From an uncultured Kordiimonas sp. (GTDB lineage Bacteria > Pseudomonadota > Alphaproteobacteria > Sphingomonadales > Kordiimonadaceae): DNA of 64,000 bases. The stretch is from assembly GCA_947500295.1 (NCBI GenBank), contig CANMRM010000007.1, forward strand, positions 62,001-126,000, in the 5' to 3' direction. Position numbers and translations under genes: made by a program. This document shows, piece after piece, positions 43,754 to 54,856 of the stretch (within the stretch, counting starts at the first letter, position 1; the number at the start of each line of letters is the position of its first letter). The notes below the pieces were generated by a model. That model was not told the origin of the DNA. It saw only the letters and a program-made list of their open reading frames with translations, and made no database searches.

Positions 43754-45424
43754 ATGAACAACGAACTCTCCATATATGTTGCACAGCTCAACCCCACAGT
43801 CGGTGCGATCCAGTCGAATTGCGAACAGATAGCAGCAGCGTACGCACGCGCTGTTTCCGCAGGTGCAGATCTTGTGCTGACGCCCGAACTATCCGTGGCG
43901 GGTTATCCGCTGGAAGATTTGGTATTGAAGCCGTTTTTTGTCCGGACCGCCAAGCGTGCAGTTGAGAGCCTGGCGGAACTCACATTGGGAGAAGGGGCTC
44001 CGGGCTTGATCGTCGGTTGCCCATGGCAAGATGGCACCCACTTGCGTAACGCCGTAGTTCTGTTGGAAGCGGGTCAAATACAATCTGTTCGGTTCAAACA
44101 TAATTTGCCCAATTATGGTGTGTTTGACGAAATTCGTGTGTTTGAGCCCGGCGCCACTCCAGATCCTATTGAATTTAGAGGTTTCAGCCTCGGTGTCATG
44201 ATTTGCGAGGATATGTGGTTCCCAGACTGCACGGCCGCCCTGGCGAACTCAGGTGCCGAGATACTCCTTGTACCGACATGTAGTCCCTACGAACTGGGGA
44301 AGCACCCGGAGCGCCAAAGCTATGCGCGGGACAGGGTCAAAGAGAGCGGTTTGCCGTTGGTGTTCTGCAATCAGATATGTGGTCAAGACGAACTCGTGTT
44401 TGATGGCGCAAGCTATGCCATGACACACGATGGTGCGATCGCTGTGCAACTGGACGCGTTTAGAGAAGACGAGTTCCTCACAAAATGGAGCCGCCAGGAC
44501 GGAAAACTACATTGCCAGTCACCCCATAGTGGCTATGAGCCAGATGCTATGGAAGGCATGTACAAAGCCATGATGCTCGGGCTGGGTGACTATGTCCGAA
44601 AAAACAGGTTTCCCGGGGTTGTCTTAGGCTTGTCAGGTGGCATAGACAGCGCGCTTTCAGCCGCGGTTGCTGTTGATGCACTGGGGTCGGACAGAGTGCA
44701 TTGCGTCATGATGCCTTCACGCTATACGTCGGGAGAAAGCCTTGGCGATGCCGAAGAGTGTGCCAAACTACTCGGTGTTCGCTATGGCGTTATCGCTATA
44801 AAACCGGGTGTTGAGGCGTTTGATGATATGCTTGCCGAAGAGTTTAAAGGCACTGAAGCTGACACAACGGAAGAGAATATTCAGTCACGATTGCGTGGTC
44901 TCATCCTTATGTCGCTCTCCAACAAATTTGGCAACATGGTCCTCACGACGGGCAACAAATCGGAAGTGTCTGTCGGCTATGCCACGTTGTATGGAGACAT
45001 GTGCGGCGGTTACAACGCGCTCAAGGACGTATACAAAACCGAGGTTTTCGCACTGAGCCGGTGGAGGAACTCAAACCTGCCGCAGGGTGCACTTGGACCG
45101 ACAGGGGGGGTAATCCCCAATAACATCATTGTCAAGCCGCCGACAGCCGAGTTACGTGAAGATCAGAAAGATGAAGACAGTTTGCCTCCATATGATGAGC
45201 TTGACGATATGCTCCGTTGCCTCGTTGATGAGGAAATGTCGGTAGCCGAGATCGTTCAGCGGGGGTACGACGCATCTGTTGTTGCACGTATAGAGCACCT
45301 GCTGTACATCGCCGAATACAAAAGGCGCCAGGCTCCCCCAGGAGTGAAAATCACTCGAAAGAACTTTGGAGGCGACCGGAGATACCCAATTACGAATGGG
45401 TTTCGTAGCGCCAGACATAAATGA
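43754..45424 (+). CDS. nadE: Glutamine-dependent NAD+ synthetase
   Basis: NadE converts deamido-NAD to NAD. The 556-residue form joins two domains. The N-terminal carbon-nitrogen hydrolase releases ammonia from glutamine, with the catalytic triad E45 in LTPELSVAGYP, Lys in RFKHNLPNYGVFDE and Cys in VMICEDMWFPD. The C-terminal synthetase has the ATP-binding SGGIDSALS (about 295-303) and LTTGNKSEVSVGYAT. The family length is met. It begins the run nadE-gltX-cysS-trmJ, whose genes are spaced by 24 bases or less. Confidence 0.94.
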   Translation: MNNELSIYVAQLNPTVGAIQSNCEQIAAAYARAVSAGADLVLTPELSVAGYPLEDLVLKPFFVRTAKRAVESLAELTLGEGAPGLIVGCPWQDGTHLRNAVVLLEAGQIQSVRFKHNLPNYGVFDEIRVFEPGATPDPIEFRGFSLGVMICEDMWFPDCTAALANSGAEILLVPTCSPYELGKHPERQSYARDRVKESGLPLVFCNQICGQDELVFDGASYAMTHDGAIAVQLDAFREDEFLTKWSRQDGKLHCQSPHSGYEPDAMEGMYKAMMLGLGDYVRKNRFPGVVLGLSGGIDSALSAAVAVDALGSDRVHCVMMPSRYTSGESLGDAEECAKLLGVRYGVIAIKPGVEAFDDMLAEEFKGTEADTTEENIQSRLRGLILMSLSNKFGNMVLTTGNKSEVSVGYATLYGDMCGGYNALKDVYKTEVFALSRWRNSNLPQGALGPTGGVIPNNIIVKPPTAELREDQKDEDSLPPYDELDDMLRCLVDEEMSVAEIVQRGYDASVVARIEHLLYIAEYKRRQAPPGVKITRKNFGGDRRYPITNGFRSARHK

Positions 45425-45448
45425 TGGCTTTGCCAACTGGATTTTGAA

Positions 45449-46771
45449 ATGACTGTAAAAGTTCGCTTTGCCCCGTCCCCGACGGGAAAACTGCATGTCG
45501 GCAACATAAGGGCCGCACTTGTGAATTGGCTTTTTGCCCGGCAGCAGAATGGCAAATTTATCTTACGGATTGATGATACCGACCTGGAGCGCTCAACCAA
45601 AGAGAATGAGGCGGCGATCAAAGCCGACCTTGAATGGCTGGGCCTGAAATGGGACGAGACCTTTCGCCAAAGCGAGCGTTTTGAGAGGTACAATGAAGTT
45701 GTTGACGCTCTGAAGAAGTCCGGGCGGCTATATTCGTGTTATGAGACCGCTGAAGAGCTCGACATGAAACGCAAGATTCAGATGGGGCGAGGTATGCCGC
45801 CGGTGTATGATCGCTCGGCTCTTGACCTGACTGATGAACAAAGGGCTGCCTATGAAGCAGAAGGCCGTCAGCCCCATTGGCGTTTCAAGCTGAATACACC
45901 TGCGCGTGTTGAATGGACGGACCTTATCCGGGGAGATGTGTCGATAGACCTTGAGGCATTGTCAGACCCTATCCTGATTCGGGAAGATGGTAGCTTCCTC
46001 TATACGCTTCCGAGTGTGGTTGATGATGTTGACTTCGGCATAACCCACATTGTGCGCGGCGAAGACCACGTGACTAATTCAGCTGTTCAGGTGCAGATAT
46101 TTGAAGCCGTTGGCGGTTCGGCACCGCAAATGGCGCATTTTGCTCTCATGACGGGCAAGAGCGGCGAGGGCCTCTCAAAACGGCACGGTGCCATGTCGAT
46201 TGAAGAATACCGTGAGCAAGCGGGGCTGGAGCCGATGTCAGTTGTTTCATTACTGGCCAGGGTGGGCACCAGCGAACCAGTTGAGGCATTTGTGAATTCG
46301 TCAGAGCTTATAGACGGGTTTGACTTCAGCAAGTTCAGCCGCTCGACCGCCAAGCTTGACCCGGCTGACCTGGACACACTGAACGCCAAGATTTTACACA
46401 TGACACCATACGATGCGGTGGCCTCGCGCCTTTCTGGCGTGAATGAGGCCTTTTGGTTGGCAATACGTCCCAATCTCAACAAGCTCTCTGACGTTGCGGT
46501 GTGGCAGGCGATTGTGGAGGGGCCGGTGACACCGGTGATTGAAGACCCGGACCATATCGGCAAAGTCCGGGCACTTTTGCCCGATGGCGAGATCACGCCG
46601 GGGACCTGGGGAATTTGGACAAATCGCATCAAGGAAGAGCTTGGTGTGAAGGGGCGCGCACTTTTCATGCCATTGCGGCAGGCCATCACAGGTCAGGACC
46701 ACGGACCAGACATGGGCGTTCTTCTACCGCTTATTGGTCGGGAACGGGTGCTGGATCGATTGAACGGATAG
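45449..46771 (+). CDS. gltX: Glutamyl-tRNA synthetase
   Basis: A class I aminoacyl-tRNA synthetase, 440 residues. The HIGH-type motif is RFAPSPTGKLHVGN and the KMSKS-type motif is GLSKRHGAMS (about 243-252). The helical anticodon-binding region fills the C-terminal third. At 440 residues it is short compared with the usual 470-490 and resembles the second GltX found in many alphaproteobacteria, which may prefer other Glx-tRNAs. Which form it is cannot be decided here. The ribosome site is weak. Confidence 0.92.
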   Translation: MTVKVRFAPSPTGKLHVGNIRAALVNWLFARQQNGKFILRIDDTDLERSTKENEAAIKADLEWLGLKWDETFRQSERFERYNEVVDALKKSGRLYSCYETAEELDMKRKIQMGRGMPPVYDRSALDLTDEQRAAYEAEGRQPHWRFKLNTPARVEWTDLIRGDVSIDLEALSDPILIREDGSFLYTLPSVVDDVDFGITHIVRGEDHVTNSAVQVQIFEAVGGSAPQMAHFALMTGKSGEGLSKRHGAMSIEEYREQAGLEPMSVVSLLARVGTSEPVEAFVNSSELIDGFDFSKFSRSTAKLDPADLDTLNAKILHMTPYDAVASRLSGVNEAFWLAIRPNLNKLSDVAVWQAIVEGPVTPVIEDPDHIGKVRALLPDGEITPGTWGIWTNRIKEELGVKGRALFMPLRQAITGQDHGPDMGVLLPLIGRERVLDRLNG

Positions 46772-46780
46772 TCAGGCGTT

Positions 46781-48124
46781 ATGACGGAGATCTCGCTATA
46801 CAATACGCTCGCGCGCGAGAAACAGCGTTTTGAGCCTTTCGACGACAAGAATGTCCGCATGTATGTGTGTGGCCCTACGGTCTATGATTACGCACACATA
46901 GGCAATGCGCGCCCCGTTGTTGTATTTGACGTCCTGTTCAGGCTTTTGAGGCATGTTTTCGGCGAGGAGCACGTTACGTACGCGCGAAATATCACTGACA
47001 TCGATGACAAGATCATGGACCGGGCCCACAACGAAGGCGTTGGCATAAAAACCATATCCAACAGATATGCGAAGGTTTATGCGGAAGATATGGCGCTGAT
47101 GGGTGCGTTGTCCCCAAGCCTTACGCCCAGGGCCACAGAGCATCTCCCGGAAATGATCAGGATGATGCAAAAGCTGATCGCGCAGGGCAATGCTTACGAA
47201 GCAGAAGGCCATGTCATGTTCCATGTGCCTTCCATGGAGAATTATGGCCGTTTGTCACGGCACAGCCGGGATGAACTCGTCGCTGGTGCACGCGTCGATG
47301 TCGCGCCTTTCAAACGTGACCCGGCGGATTTTGTACTCTGGAAGCCTTCCAGTGATGATCAACCTGGGTGGGGCAGTCCTTGGGGCAGGGGGAGGCCTGG
47401 TTGGCATCTTGAGTGCTCATGCATGATTGAGAAACACCTGGGTGAAACCATTGATATTCATGCAGGTGGGCAAGACCTCATTTTTCCTCATCATGAAAAC
47501 GAAATCGCCCAAAGCGAATGTGCGCACGGCAGCCAGTTTGTACGCTATTGGATGCACAACGGTTACCTGACAGTTGACGGCGAAAAAATGTCGAAGTCGC
47601 TTGGCAATTTTCACACAGTTCATGACCTCGTGCAGGATCACCCGGGCGAAGCATTACGCCTTTCCCTACTGACTGCGCACTACCGACAGCCGATTGACTT
47701 TTCGCTCGATAGCGTTGCTGAACAAAAACGCCGACTTGATAGATGGTATCGGCTGGTTGATGGTGTAGAGGTGTCTAAAAGCGTACCACCAAGCGTGATT
47801 GCAGCGTTGGCGGACGACTTGAACACGCCCAAAGCTTTGGCAGCTCTGGATCGCCTGGCGCACGACAAAGAGGCAGCCGAACTCAAAGCGGGCGCGCAAT
47901 TTCTTGGCTTGTTGTTACAGGGCACCAGTGCGTGGTTCCAGGGGGAGGCCCCGGAAGGAATTACTGTTGGTGAGATTGAAGATGCCATTGAGGCACGGCT
48001 GGCGGCCCGCGATAACAAAGACTTTGCCGAATCAGATCGAATCAGAGATCGACTCAAGTCGTTTGGCGTGATTCTCGAAGACGGGCCTTCAGGCACGAGC
48101 TGGCGGAAGGCAGATCAGGAATGA
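46781..48124 (+). CDS. cysS: Cysteinyl-tRNA synthetase
   Basis: The 447 residues have the HIGH-type motif AHIGNARPVVVFD directly after the zinc-ligand Cys in YVCGPTVYDY. Further zinc ligands lie in WHLECSCMI and DLIFPHHENEIAQSE. The KMSKS motif is EKMSKSLGNF. The DALR-type helical domain forms the C-terminal end (DNKDFAESDRIRDRLKSFG). It charges tRNA-Cys in the cytoplasm. Its stop overlaps the start of the next gene (ATGA). Confidence 0.95.
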   Translation: MTEISLYNTLAREKQRFEPFDDKNVRMYVCGPTVYDYAHIGNARPVVVFDVLFRLLRHVFGEEHVTYARNITDIDDKIMDRAHNEGVGIKTISNRYAKVYAEDMALMGALSPSLTPRATEHLPEMIRMMQKLIAQGNAYEAEGHVMFHVPSMENYGRLSRHSRDELVAGARVDVAPFKRDPADFVLWKPSSDDQPGWGSPWGRGRPGWHLECSCMIEKHLGETIDIHAGGQDLIFPHHENEIAQSECAHGSQFVRYWMHNGYLTVDGEKMSKSLGNFHTVHDLVQDHPGEALRLSLLTAHYRQPIDFSLDSVAEQKRRLDRWYRLVDGVEVSKSVPPSVIAALADDLNTPKALAALDRLAHDKEAAELKAGAQFLGLLLQGTSAWFQGEAPEGITVGEIEDAIEARLAARDNKDFAESDRIRDRLKSFGVILEDGPSGTSWRKADQE

Positions 48125-48843
48125 ATGGACCCGCCATTATACTTGTCCAGCCGCAACTTGGTGAAAACATCGGCAAAACTGCGCGGGCAATGCTGAATTT
48201 TGGTTTGACCGATTTGCGGTTGGTTGCTCCCCGAGATGGCTGGCCAAACCCAGCCGCGGGCCCGGCCGCATCCGGAGCTGATACGGTGCTGGATCAAGCT
48301 CGGGTTTATGATGGTGTCGCAGAGGCCGTCGCAGACTGCCATCACGTTTATGCCACAACCGTGCGCGACAGGGACATGGCGAAACCCGTTGCAACGCCAC
48401 GCCAGGCAGCGTCGGAAATAGCCGCTATGCGGTCCGCAGATGAGCAGGCTGCGTTTTTATTTGGACGCGAGGCGTCAGGGCTCTCGAACGATGACGTCGC
48501 ACATGCCCATAAAATTCTCACCGTGCCGGTTAACCCGGATTTTGGGAGTTTAAACTTGGCCCAGGCCGTTATCCTGGTAGCCTACGAGCTTCATATGGCC
48601 AAGAATGAAACTCCTGCGTTGCTACCAGCGCATCCGGACGGGCCAGCTGTTGCGGGGGAAACGGAAGGCCTGCATCAGCATATTGTGGCGGAACTGGAGC
48701 CTCGTGGGTATTTCCGCAGCGCCGATCGCAGAGCCATCCAGGAACGCACACTACGTAATCTCGTGCTGAATGCCGGGTTTTCGTCTCAGGAAGTTCAAAC
48801 TCTGCGCGGTGTAATAAAATCTCTAGTTCGTCAACGGCGTTAA
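48121..48843 (+). CDS. trmJ: tRNA/rRNA 2'-O-methyltransferase, TrmJ type
   Basis: A SPOUT-fold methyltransferase of 240 residues. The conserved start reads IILVQPQLGENIGKTARAML then NFGLTDLRLVAPRDGW. The AdoMet-binding knot is at FLFGREASGLSNDDV and VPVNPDFGSLNLAQAVILV. The C-terminal helices (RRAIQERTLRNLVLNAGFSS) match TrmJ rather than TrmL. TrmJ methylates the ribose at position 32 of several tRNAs. It is translationally coupled to cysS, a fitting partner. Confidence 0.85.
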   Translation: MNGPAIILVQPQLGENIGKTARAMLNFGLTDLRLVAPRDGWPNPAAGPAASGADTVLDQARVYDGVAEAVADCHHVYATTVRDRDMAKPVATPRQAASEIAAMRSADEQAAFLFGREASGLSNDDVAHAHKILTVPVNPDFGSLNLAQAVILVAYELHMAKNETPALLPAHPDGPAVAGETEGLHQHIVAELEPRGYFRSADRRAIQERTLRNLVLNAGFSSQEVQTLRGVIKSLVRQRR

Positions 48844-48912
48844 TCCAGCCTTCATTTGACGTCGTTATACAGTCGTTTAAACTACGTTCAGAATAGTACG
48901 GAGAAGCATCTC

Positions 48913-49491
48913 ATGATTAGCACATTGGTCGCTGCAATGATGATGATCCAAAATATTGACGATACTGGTATTGCCGTTGCCAAACCTGTTGGCCAGGCAG
49001 TTCTTGAGCCCATCACGGGGAGTTATTTTCAGATTTTCGAGTTTTATGGTCGTCCACCACATACCTGGCGCCATGCAGCACGGATGGTCAAAGGATATCG
49101 CCATAAGGACAGGGACGGGCATCTGGCTTTTGTTAAAGACGGTGCGACTCATTTTTTTCTCGTTTTGAATTTCGACATGTTGCGAGAAAAAAAGATGTGG
49201 ATTGGGCTGAGTGCAAAATGCAATGAACAGGCGGATTTAACGTGGCTTGATGATACACTTTTGTCTGATGGTAGTTTCAGAGCATGGAGCCCGGTCGCAC
49301 AAAAGAAGTTCCGTGATGACTGCAAGAGACAGCAGGGCTCAGGAACTGACCTCCCGATCTATTACGACCCAACCGAGTTTGGTGTCCGTTGGGAAGTTGG
49401 TAGCCCCACTCTCAACATCCAGCACATGATGGTCGAGTTTCCCGTTCCGGCAGCAGATGAGGGTGAGGCTGCAACGGAGCAGGGACAATAG
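48913..49491 (+). CDS. Unknown protein with a faint C-type-lectin-like motif
   Basis: The product has 192 residues from the ATG at 48913, which has GGAGAAG at a good distance; an upstream start at 48856 is rejected. I do not recognise a family. The middle contains MWIGLSAKCNEQADLTWLDD followed by FRAWSP. The WIGL...W.D...W spacing recalls C-type-lectin-like domains, but only two Cys are visible and no clear signal peptide is present. The gene ends one base from the convergent hemB gene. Confidence 0.65.
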   Translation: MISTLVAAMMMIQNIDDTGIAVAKPVGQAVLEPITGSYFQIFEFYGRPPHTWRHAARMVKGYRHKDRDGHLAFVKDGATHFFLVLNFDMLREKKMWIGLSAKCNEQADLTWLDDTLLSDGSFRAWSPVAQKKFRDDCKRQQGSGTDLPIYYDPTEFGVRWEVGSPTLNIQHMMVEFPVPAADEGEAATEQGQ

Positions 49492-49492
49492 A

Positions 49493-50557
<1,065 letters not shown>

Positions 50558-50575
50558 TTAGCGACAATTTTATTG

Positions 50576-50590
50576 TTAACGATCCGTTAG
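50576..50590. promoter_or_regulatory. CtrA-like half-site pair between hemB and the MarR gene
   Basis: TTAA, seven bases, TTAG. The known CtrA box is TTAA-N7-TTAA, so one base differs. It lies in the divergent space between hemB and the MarR gene. Confidence 0.3.
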
Positions 50591-50708
50591 GGCTTCTGGC
50601 GGAGACTTGCTTTCAATAGATTCGCCGAAAAATTTTATAAATTTCCGGAATGAAGCAAGCGTTGCGGGTCTAAATTCGGGCAAAATTATAGTAAAAAGGG
50701 CGATAGCC

Positions 50709-51188
50709 ATGAGTGCATACGACTTTAATGATCCAAAATTCCTGTTCCTTGACATCTTGTCTCTGGTGGAACGTCTTCACCGACGTCTGCTGGACGTGCT
50801 CAAGAATCATCTGGAACATATTGGCCGAAACGACCTGAACCCGGTACAGGCTCTTTTGTTGCATAACATCGGTGAGAACGAAATGACGGCTGGGGAGCTT
50901 AAAACCCGCGGTTATTATCAGGGGTCAAATGTGTCTTACAATCTGAAGAAGCTTGTTGAGATGGGGTATCTGCGCCATGAGCGGTCTGATTATGACCGGC
51001 GGGCGGTTAGAATTTCTCTCACTGATCAAGGCTATGAGATTCGTGACCTGATCGACCAGCTCTATGTCCAGCACATGCAGGAACTAATGAATGATGACCT
51101 GATTTCTCACGAAGAACTGAAACATCTTCGCAAAAACCTGCGCAATCTCGAGCGTTTCTGGTCTGACAAGATACACTTCGGCCTTTAA
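50709..51188 (+). CDS. MarR family regulator, LdtR-like
   Basis: The product has 159 residues from the ATG at 50709; the frame is open upstream but that part has no coding character. The winged helix covers about 40-115: NPVQALLLHNIGENEMTAGE, RGYYQGSNVSYNLKKLVEMG as recognition helix and RHERSDYDRRAVRISLT as wing. These features closely fit the LdtR group of alphaproteobacteria, linked there to cell-wall transpeptidases and stress tolerance. Targets here are unknown. It stands alone between hemB and hemA. Confidence 0.83.
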   Translation: MSAYDFNDPKFLFLDILSLVERLHRRLLDVLKNHLEHIGRNDLNPVQALLLHNIGENEMTAGELKTRGYYQGSNVSYNLKKLVEMGYLRHERSDYDRRAVRISLTDQGYEIRDLIDQLYVQHMQELMNDDLISHEELKHLRKNLRNLERFWSDKIHFGL

Positions 51189-51229
51189 GCGACTTCCTCG
51201 GTTAGTCTCATCGGCAAAATCGACTGTTA

Positions 51230-51244
51230 TTAACATTCGATTAG
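51230..51244. promoter_or_regulatory. CtrA-like half-site pair before hemA
   Basis: TTAA, seven bases, TTAG, about 160 bases before hemA, in a 214-base gap after the MarR gene. It has the same single difference from the CtrA box as the site at 50576. Confidence 0.3.
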
Positions 51245-51402
51245 TGGCTTACTGCTAACCTGCCTATGGCAAAATTGACCTGCGACAATTTCGTTGCTGG
51301 ACGAAACATGCCATATTAGGCTAGTTAGCAGCGCGTGAGACCCTATATAGTGATTTCACATGTTACGTTGACGCGGGCCAAATAAGTCAAACGGACTGTC
51401 AG

Positions 51403-52620
51403 ATGGACTATGAAAAGATTTTTGCCGAGGCGATAGATGCCATTCGCGATGAAGGGCGATACCGGGTATTTGCCGATATCTCCCGGGAGCGAGGCAATTT
51501 CCCACGTGCTTTACGCCACGATGCCGGAGATAATGCCAAGTCTATCACCGTGTGGTGCAGCAACGACTATCTGGGTATGGGCCAGCATCCGAAGGTGATT
51601 GGTGCCATGCATCAAGCTCTGGATGAAACAGGAGCTGGTGCAGGGGGCACCCGTAACATTGGCGGCAACAATCATTATCACGTGTTGCTGGAGCAAGAGC
51701 TTGCTGACCTCCACGGGAAGGAGGCGGCTCTTCTATTCACGTCCGGTTACATTTCCAATGAAGCAACGCTCTCAACGGTTGCACAGTTGTTGCCAGGCTG
51801 CGTCGTGTTCTCTGACGAATTGAACCATGCTTCGATGATTCAGGGAATTCGGAACAGTGGCGCTCGCAAGTTCATTTTCAGGCACAACGACTTGGACCAT
51901 CTGGAACAACTGCTGGAGCAGGCTGATCCTGACGCCCCAAAGATCATTGCATTTGAATCTGTCTATTCAATGGATGGCGACATTGCCCCCATCAAAGAGA
52001 TTTGTGATCTGGCGGACAAGTACGGAGCCATGACCTATCTTGATGAAGTGCATGCAGTTGGTATGTACGGCCATCAGGGTGGGGGGGTTGCCGAAAGAGA
52101 CGGCCTTGCTGACCGCATCACCATCATCGAAGGTACGCTCGGAAAGGCGTTTGGCGTGATGGGCGGATACATAGCGTCTTCCAAGGCGTTGGTGGATGTG
52201 GTGCGCAGTTACGCTTCAGGCTTCATTTTCACCACAGCCCTTAGCCCTGTTCTTGCAGCAGGCGTTTTGGCGAGTGTTCGGCATCTTCGATCAAGCAATG
52301 AAGAGCGTATTGCCCATCAGGCTCGCGCGGAAAAGTTGAAGTCCCGGATGAAGATGGCCGAATTACCGGTTATGGACAGTGTCAGCCATATTGTTCCATT
52401 GTTTATTGGGGATCCTGTTTTGTGCAAACAGGTGTCGGATATTTTGTTGAACGAATATGGCATTTACGTTCAACCGATTAATTATCCAACTGTACCCAAG
52501 GGAACCGAACGTTTGCGGTTTACACCCGGTCCGTTGCATGACGACAGTGCAATGGATTCGCTTATCCTTGCGCTTACCGAAGTTTGGTCCCGACTGAATT
52601 TGGTCCGGTCCGTAGCCTGA
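51403..52620 (+). CDS. hemA: 5-aminolevulinate synthase
   Basis: This enzyme makes 5-aminolevulinate from glycine and succinyl-CoA, the first haem step in alphaproteobacteria. The 405 residues show [32 protein letters not shown], the cofactor-binding [11 protein letters not shown] and [10 protein letters not shown], and the pyridoxal-phosphate lysine K248 in [13 protein letters not shown], the same number as in the Rhodobacter enzyme. It has its own upstream region; hemB is nearby. A small DUF gene follows five bases after its stop. Confidence 0.95.
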   Translation: MDYEKIFAEAIDAIRDEGRYRVFADISRERGNFPRALRHDAGDNAKSITVWCSNDYLGMGQHPKVIGAMHQALDETGAGAGGTRNIGGNNHYHVLLEQELADLHGKEAALLFTSGYISNEATLSTVAQLLPGCVVFSDELNHASMIQGIRNSGARKFIFRHNDLDHLEQLLEQADPDAPKIIAFESVYSMDGDIAPIKEICDLADKYGAMTYLDEVHAVGMYGHQGGGVAERDGLADRITIIEGTLGKAFGVMGGYIASSKALVDVVRSYASGFIFTTALSPVLAAGVLASVRHLRSSNEERIAHQARAEKLKSRMKMAELPVMDSVSHIVPLFIGDPVLCKQVSDILLNEYGIYVQPINYPTVPKGTERLRFTPGPLHDDSAMDSLILALTEVWSRLNLVRSVA

Positions 52621-52625
52621 ACGAT

Positions 52626-52841
52626 ATGCCGGCACCCCGGAATATTATCATTGAGTTCGTTCCCGTGGGGAAATTCGTGAAGGTGTGCGCAATATGCGAG
52701 AACACTGGTTTTGAGGTGTCTATTGTTGGTGACCCCAAGGCGGCTAAAGCTGAGCTCGAAGCCTTGGCCGTGCGGAAACTCAAATATGTGATGGCCAAAC
52801 AAGACGCACCGTCGCCCCAGCGCCGAGGCATAGAAGTTTAG
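52626..52841 (+). CDS. Small protein, DUF6898-like
   Basis: The product has 71 residues from the ATG at 52626; a longer upstream start lies inside hemA. The compact sequence IIIEFVPVGKFVKVCAICEN, then TGFEVSIVGDP and ALAVRKLKYVM, is strand-rich and fits a family I remember as DUF6898, common in alphaproteobacteria. The function is unknown. The five-base gap suggests cotranslation with hemA. No signal or membrane segment is seen. Confidence 0.7.
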   Translation: MPAPRNIIIEFVPVGKFVKVCAICENTGFEVSIVGDPKAAKAELEALAVRKLKYVMAKQDAPSPQRRGIEV

Positions 52842-53027
52842 CCTGCGCCCCCGATAATTTGTTGCACCACCGCAATATCTGCGTGTGTTAATCCAAGAAT
52901 ACACAAAATAGCCGACTCCCGACTTGGGTTAGGGAATTGATTATGATAAGACCGTTCGCAGTTTCTCGGGCTCGAGTCTGCAGTTGTTTTTAAGCAGGAT
53001 GTGCCCAGTCAGATTGAGGGGACGCCG

Positions 53028-53468
53028 GTGTCAAATACAGCTATCGCAATTGCCTGTGATCACGGAGGTTTTGACCTCAAGCAACAGTTGCTCGGATTGC
53101 TGGAAAGCAAAGGCCTCGACATCCTGGATCTTGGTACCAACAGTCGCGATTCTGTCGATTATCCTGAGTTTGGAGCTGCGATGGCAAACGCCATTGAGCA
53201 GAATAAAGTCTCACGGGGCATACTGATCTGTGGCAGTGGTATTGGAATATCGATAGCTGCCAATCGCAGTCCGGCTGTGCGAGCCGCTGTTTGTCATTCA
53301 GGCTTGAGCGCACGGCTGGCGCGGCAACATAATGATGCAAATGTGCTGTCCTTGGGTGCCCGACTTATTGGCGTCGAGACAGCCTTTGACTGTGTCGAAG
53401 AATTTTTAACAACAGAGTTCGAAGGCGGGCGTCATCAGCGCCGTGTCGACAAACTTGGTTCTTCCTGA
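53028..53468 (+). CDS. rpiB: Ribose 5-phosphate isomerase B
   Basis: RpiB interconverts ribose 5-phosphate and ribulose 5-phosphate. The protein is 146 residues from the GTG at 53028, which has GAGGGG seven bases before it and gives the usual start (IAIACDHGGFDLKQ); a GTG at 53001 is the alternative. The active-site Cys lies in ILICGSGIGISIAANR, and RAAVCH and RQHNDANVLSLGARLIG complete the family pattern. It is followed closely by glyA, a common pairing in alphaproteobacteria. Confidence 0.92.
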   Translation: MSNTAIAIACDHGGFDLKQQLLGLLESKGLDILDLGTNSRDSVDYPEFGAAMANAIEQNKVSRGILICGSGIGISIAANRSPAVRAAVCHSGLSARLARQHNDANVLSLGARLIGVETAFDCVEEFLTTEFEGGRHQRRVDKLGSS

Positions 53469-53495
53469 AATTTTAACACTGTAGGACTTTTACGC

Positions 53496-54782
53496 ATGAG
53501 TGATTTTACCCAAGATGGTTTTTTCTCTGATTCGCTGGCATCGACCGATCCTGATCTTCAAAGATCGCTGGAGGGGGAACTGCTGCGACAACAAAACCAG
53601 ATTGAGCTGATTGCGTCGGAAAATATTGTAAGTCGTGCGGTGCTCGAGGCACAAGGGTCCGTTCTGACCAACAAGTATGCCGAGGGATACCCCGGGCGGC
53701 GATATTATCAGGGATGCCATCACGTTGACATCGCAGAGAGCCTTGCAATTGAGCGCGCAAAGCAACTGTTTAATGCTGGCTTTGTCAATGTGCAGCCACA
53801 CTCGGGCGCTCAGGCCAATGGTGCCGTTATGCTGGCGCTCACAAAGCCGGGTGATACGATCATGGGCATGTCGCTTGATGCCGGCGGACACCTTACTCAC
53901 GGTGCAGCACCGGCGCAGTCCGGCAAATGGTTTAACGCTATCCAGTATGGCGTACGCCGCGAAGACGCTCTGATCGACTATGATCAGGTGGCCGCTATGG
54001 CCAGAGAACACAAACCAACACTTATTATCGCAGGTGGGTCCGCTTATCCGCGCGAAATTGATTTTGGCAAATTCCGTGAAATAGCGAACTCTGTTGGTGC
54101 CACTTTCTTGGTTGATATGGCGCACTTTGCCGGCTTAGTAGCGGGCGGCGTGCACGCCAACCCACTCGAGCATGCGCATGTGGTTACGACAACAACGCAC
54201 AAAACACTTCGCGGTCCACGCGGCGGCATGGTTCTAACCAACGATGAAGCCATTGCAAAAAAAATTAATTCTGCAGTATTTCCTGGCCTGCAAGGCGGGC
54301 CACTGATGCATGTTATTGCCGCCAAGGCGGTCGCGTTTGGTGAAGCGCTGCGGCCGGAATTCAAGAGCTATTCGGCACAGGTTGTAGCAAATGCGCGTGC
54401 TCTTGCAGCCCGTTTGAAGGAAAACGGGTTTGATATTGTTTCTGGAGGCACTGATACACACGTTGTTCTTGTGGACCTGAGACCAAAGGGTATTACCGGC
54501 AAGGCAGCGGACGAAGCCCTTGAGCGCGCCCATATGACCTGCAACAAGAACGGTGTGCCATTCGACCCCGAAAAACCATTTGTAACGTCCGGGATCAGGC
54601 TTGGTACACCAGCAGGCACGACACGCGGTTTTGCTGAAGCAGAATTCGAGCAAATTGCTGATCTGATTACTACGGTTATCGACGGACTCGCAGCAAACCC
54701 TGAAGACAACTCCGGCACTGAAGCAGAGGTCAGAGGGCAGGTGGCCGAACTTTGTTCGCGGTTCCCCATTTACGAGGGCTGA
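53496..54782 (+). CDS. glyA: Serine hydroxymethyltransferase
   Basis: GlyA converts serine and tetrahydrofolate to glycine and methylene-tetrahydrofolate. The 428 residues contain [36 protein letters not shown] and the pyridoxal-phosphate lysine K236 in [16 protein letters not shown], followed by [10 protein letters not shown] near the end. The length is normal. It provides the glycine used by the HemA encoded just upstream and begins the run glyA-nrdR-rib. Confidence 0.96.
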   Translation: MSDFTQDGFFSDSLASTDPDLQRSLEGELLRQQNQIELIASENIVSRAVLEAQGSVLTNKYAEGYPGRRYYQGCHHVDIAESLAIERAKQLFNAGFVNVQPHSGAQANGAVMLALTKPGDTIMGMSLDAGGHLTHGAAPAQSGKWFNAIQYGVRREDALIDYDQVAAMAREHKPTLIIAGGSAYPREIDFGKFREIANSVGATFLVDMAHFAGLVAGGVHANPLEHAHVVTTTTHKTLRGPRGGMVLTNDEAIAKKINSAVFPGLQGGPLMHVIAAKAVAFGEALRPEFKSYSAQVVANARALAARLKENGFDIVSGGTDTHVVLVDLRPKGITGKAADEALERAHMTCNKNGVPFDPEKPFVTSGIRLGTPAGTTRGFAEAEFEQIADLITTVIDGLAANPEDNSGTEAEVRGQVAELCSRFPIYEG

Positions 54783-54856
54783 GCTACTCGTTACACATAT
54801 ATTGAACTAATTTTGAAGCGCTATACCATATTTGGGAACAGGGGAGCTGGTAGCTG

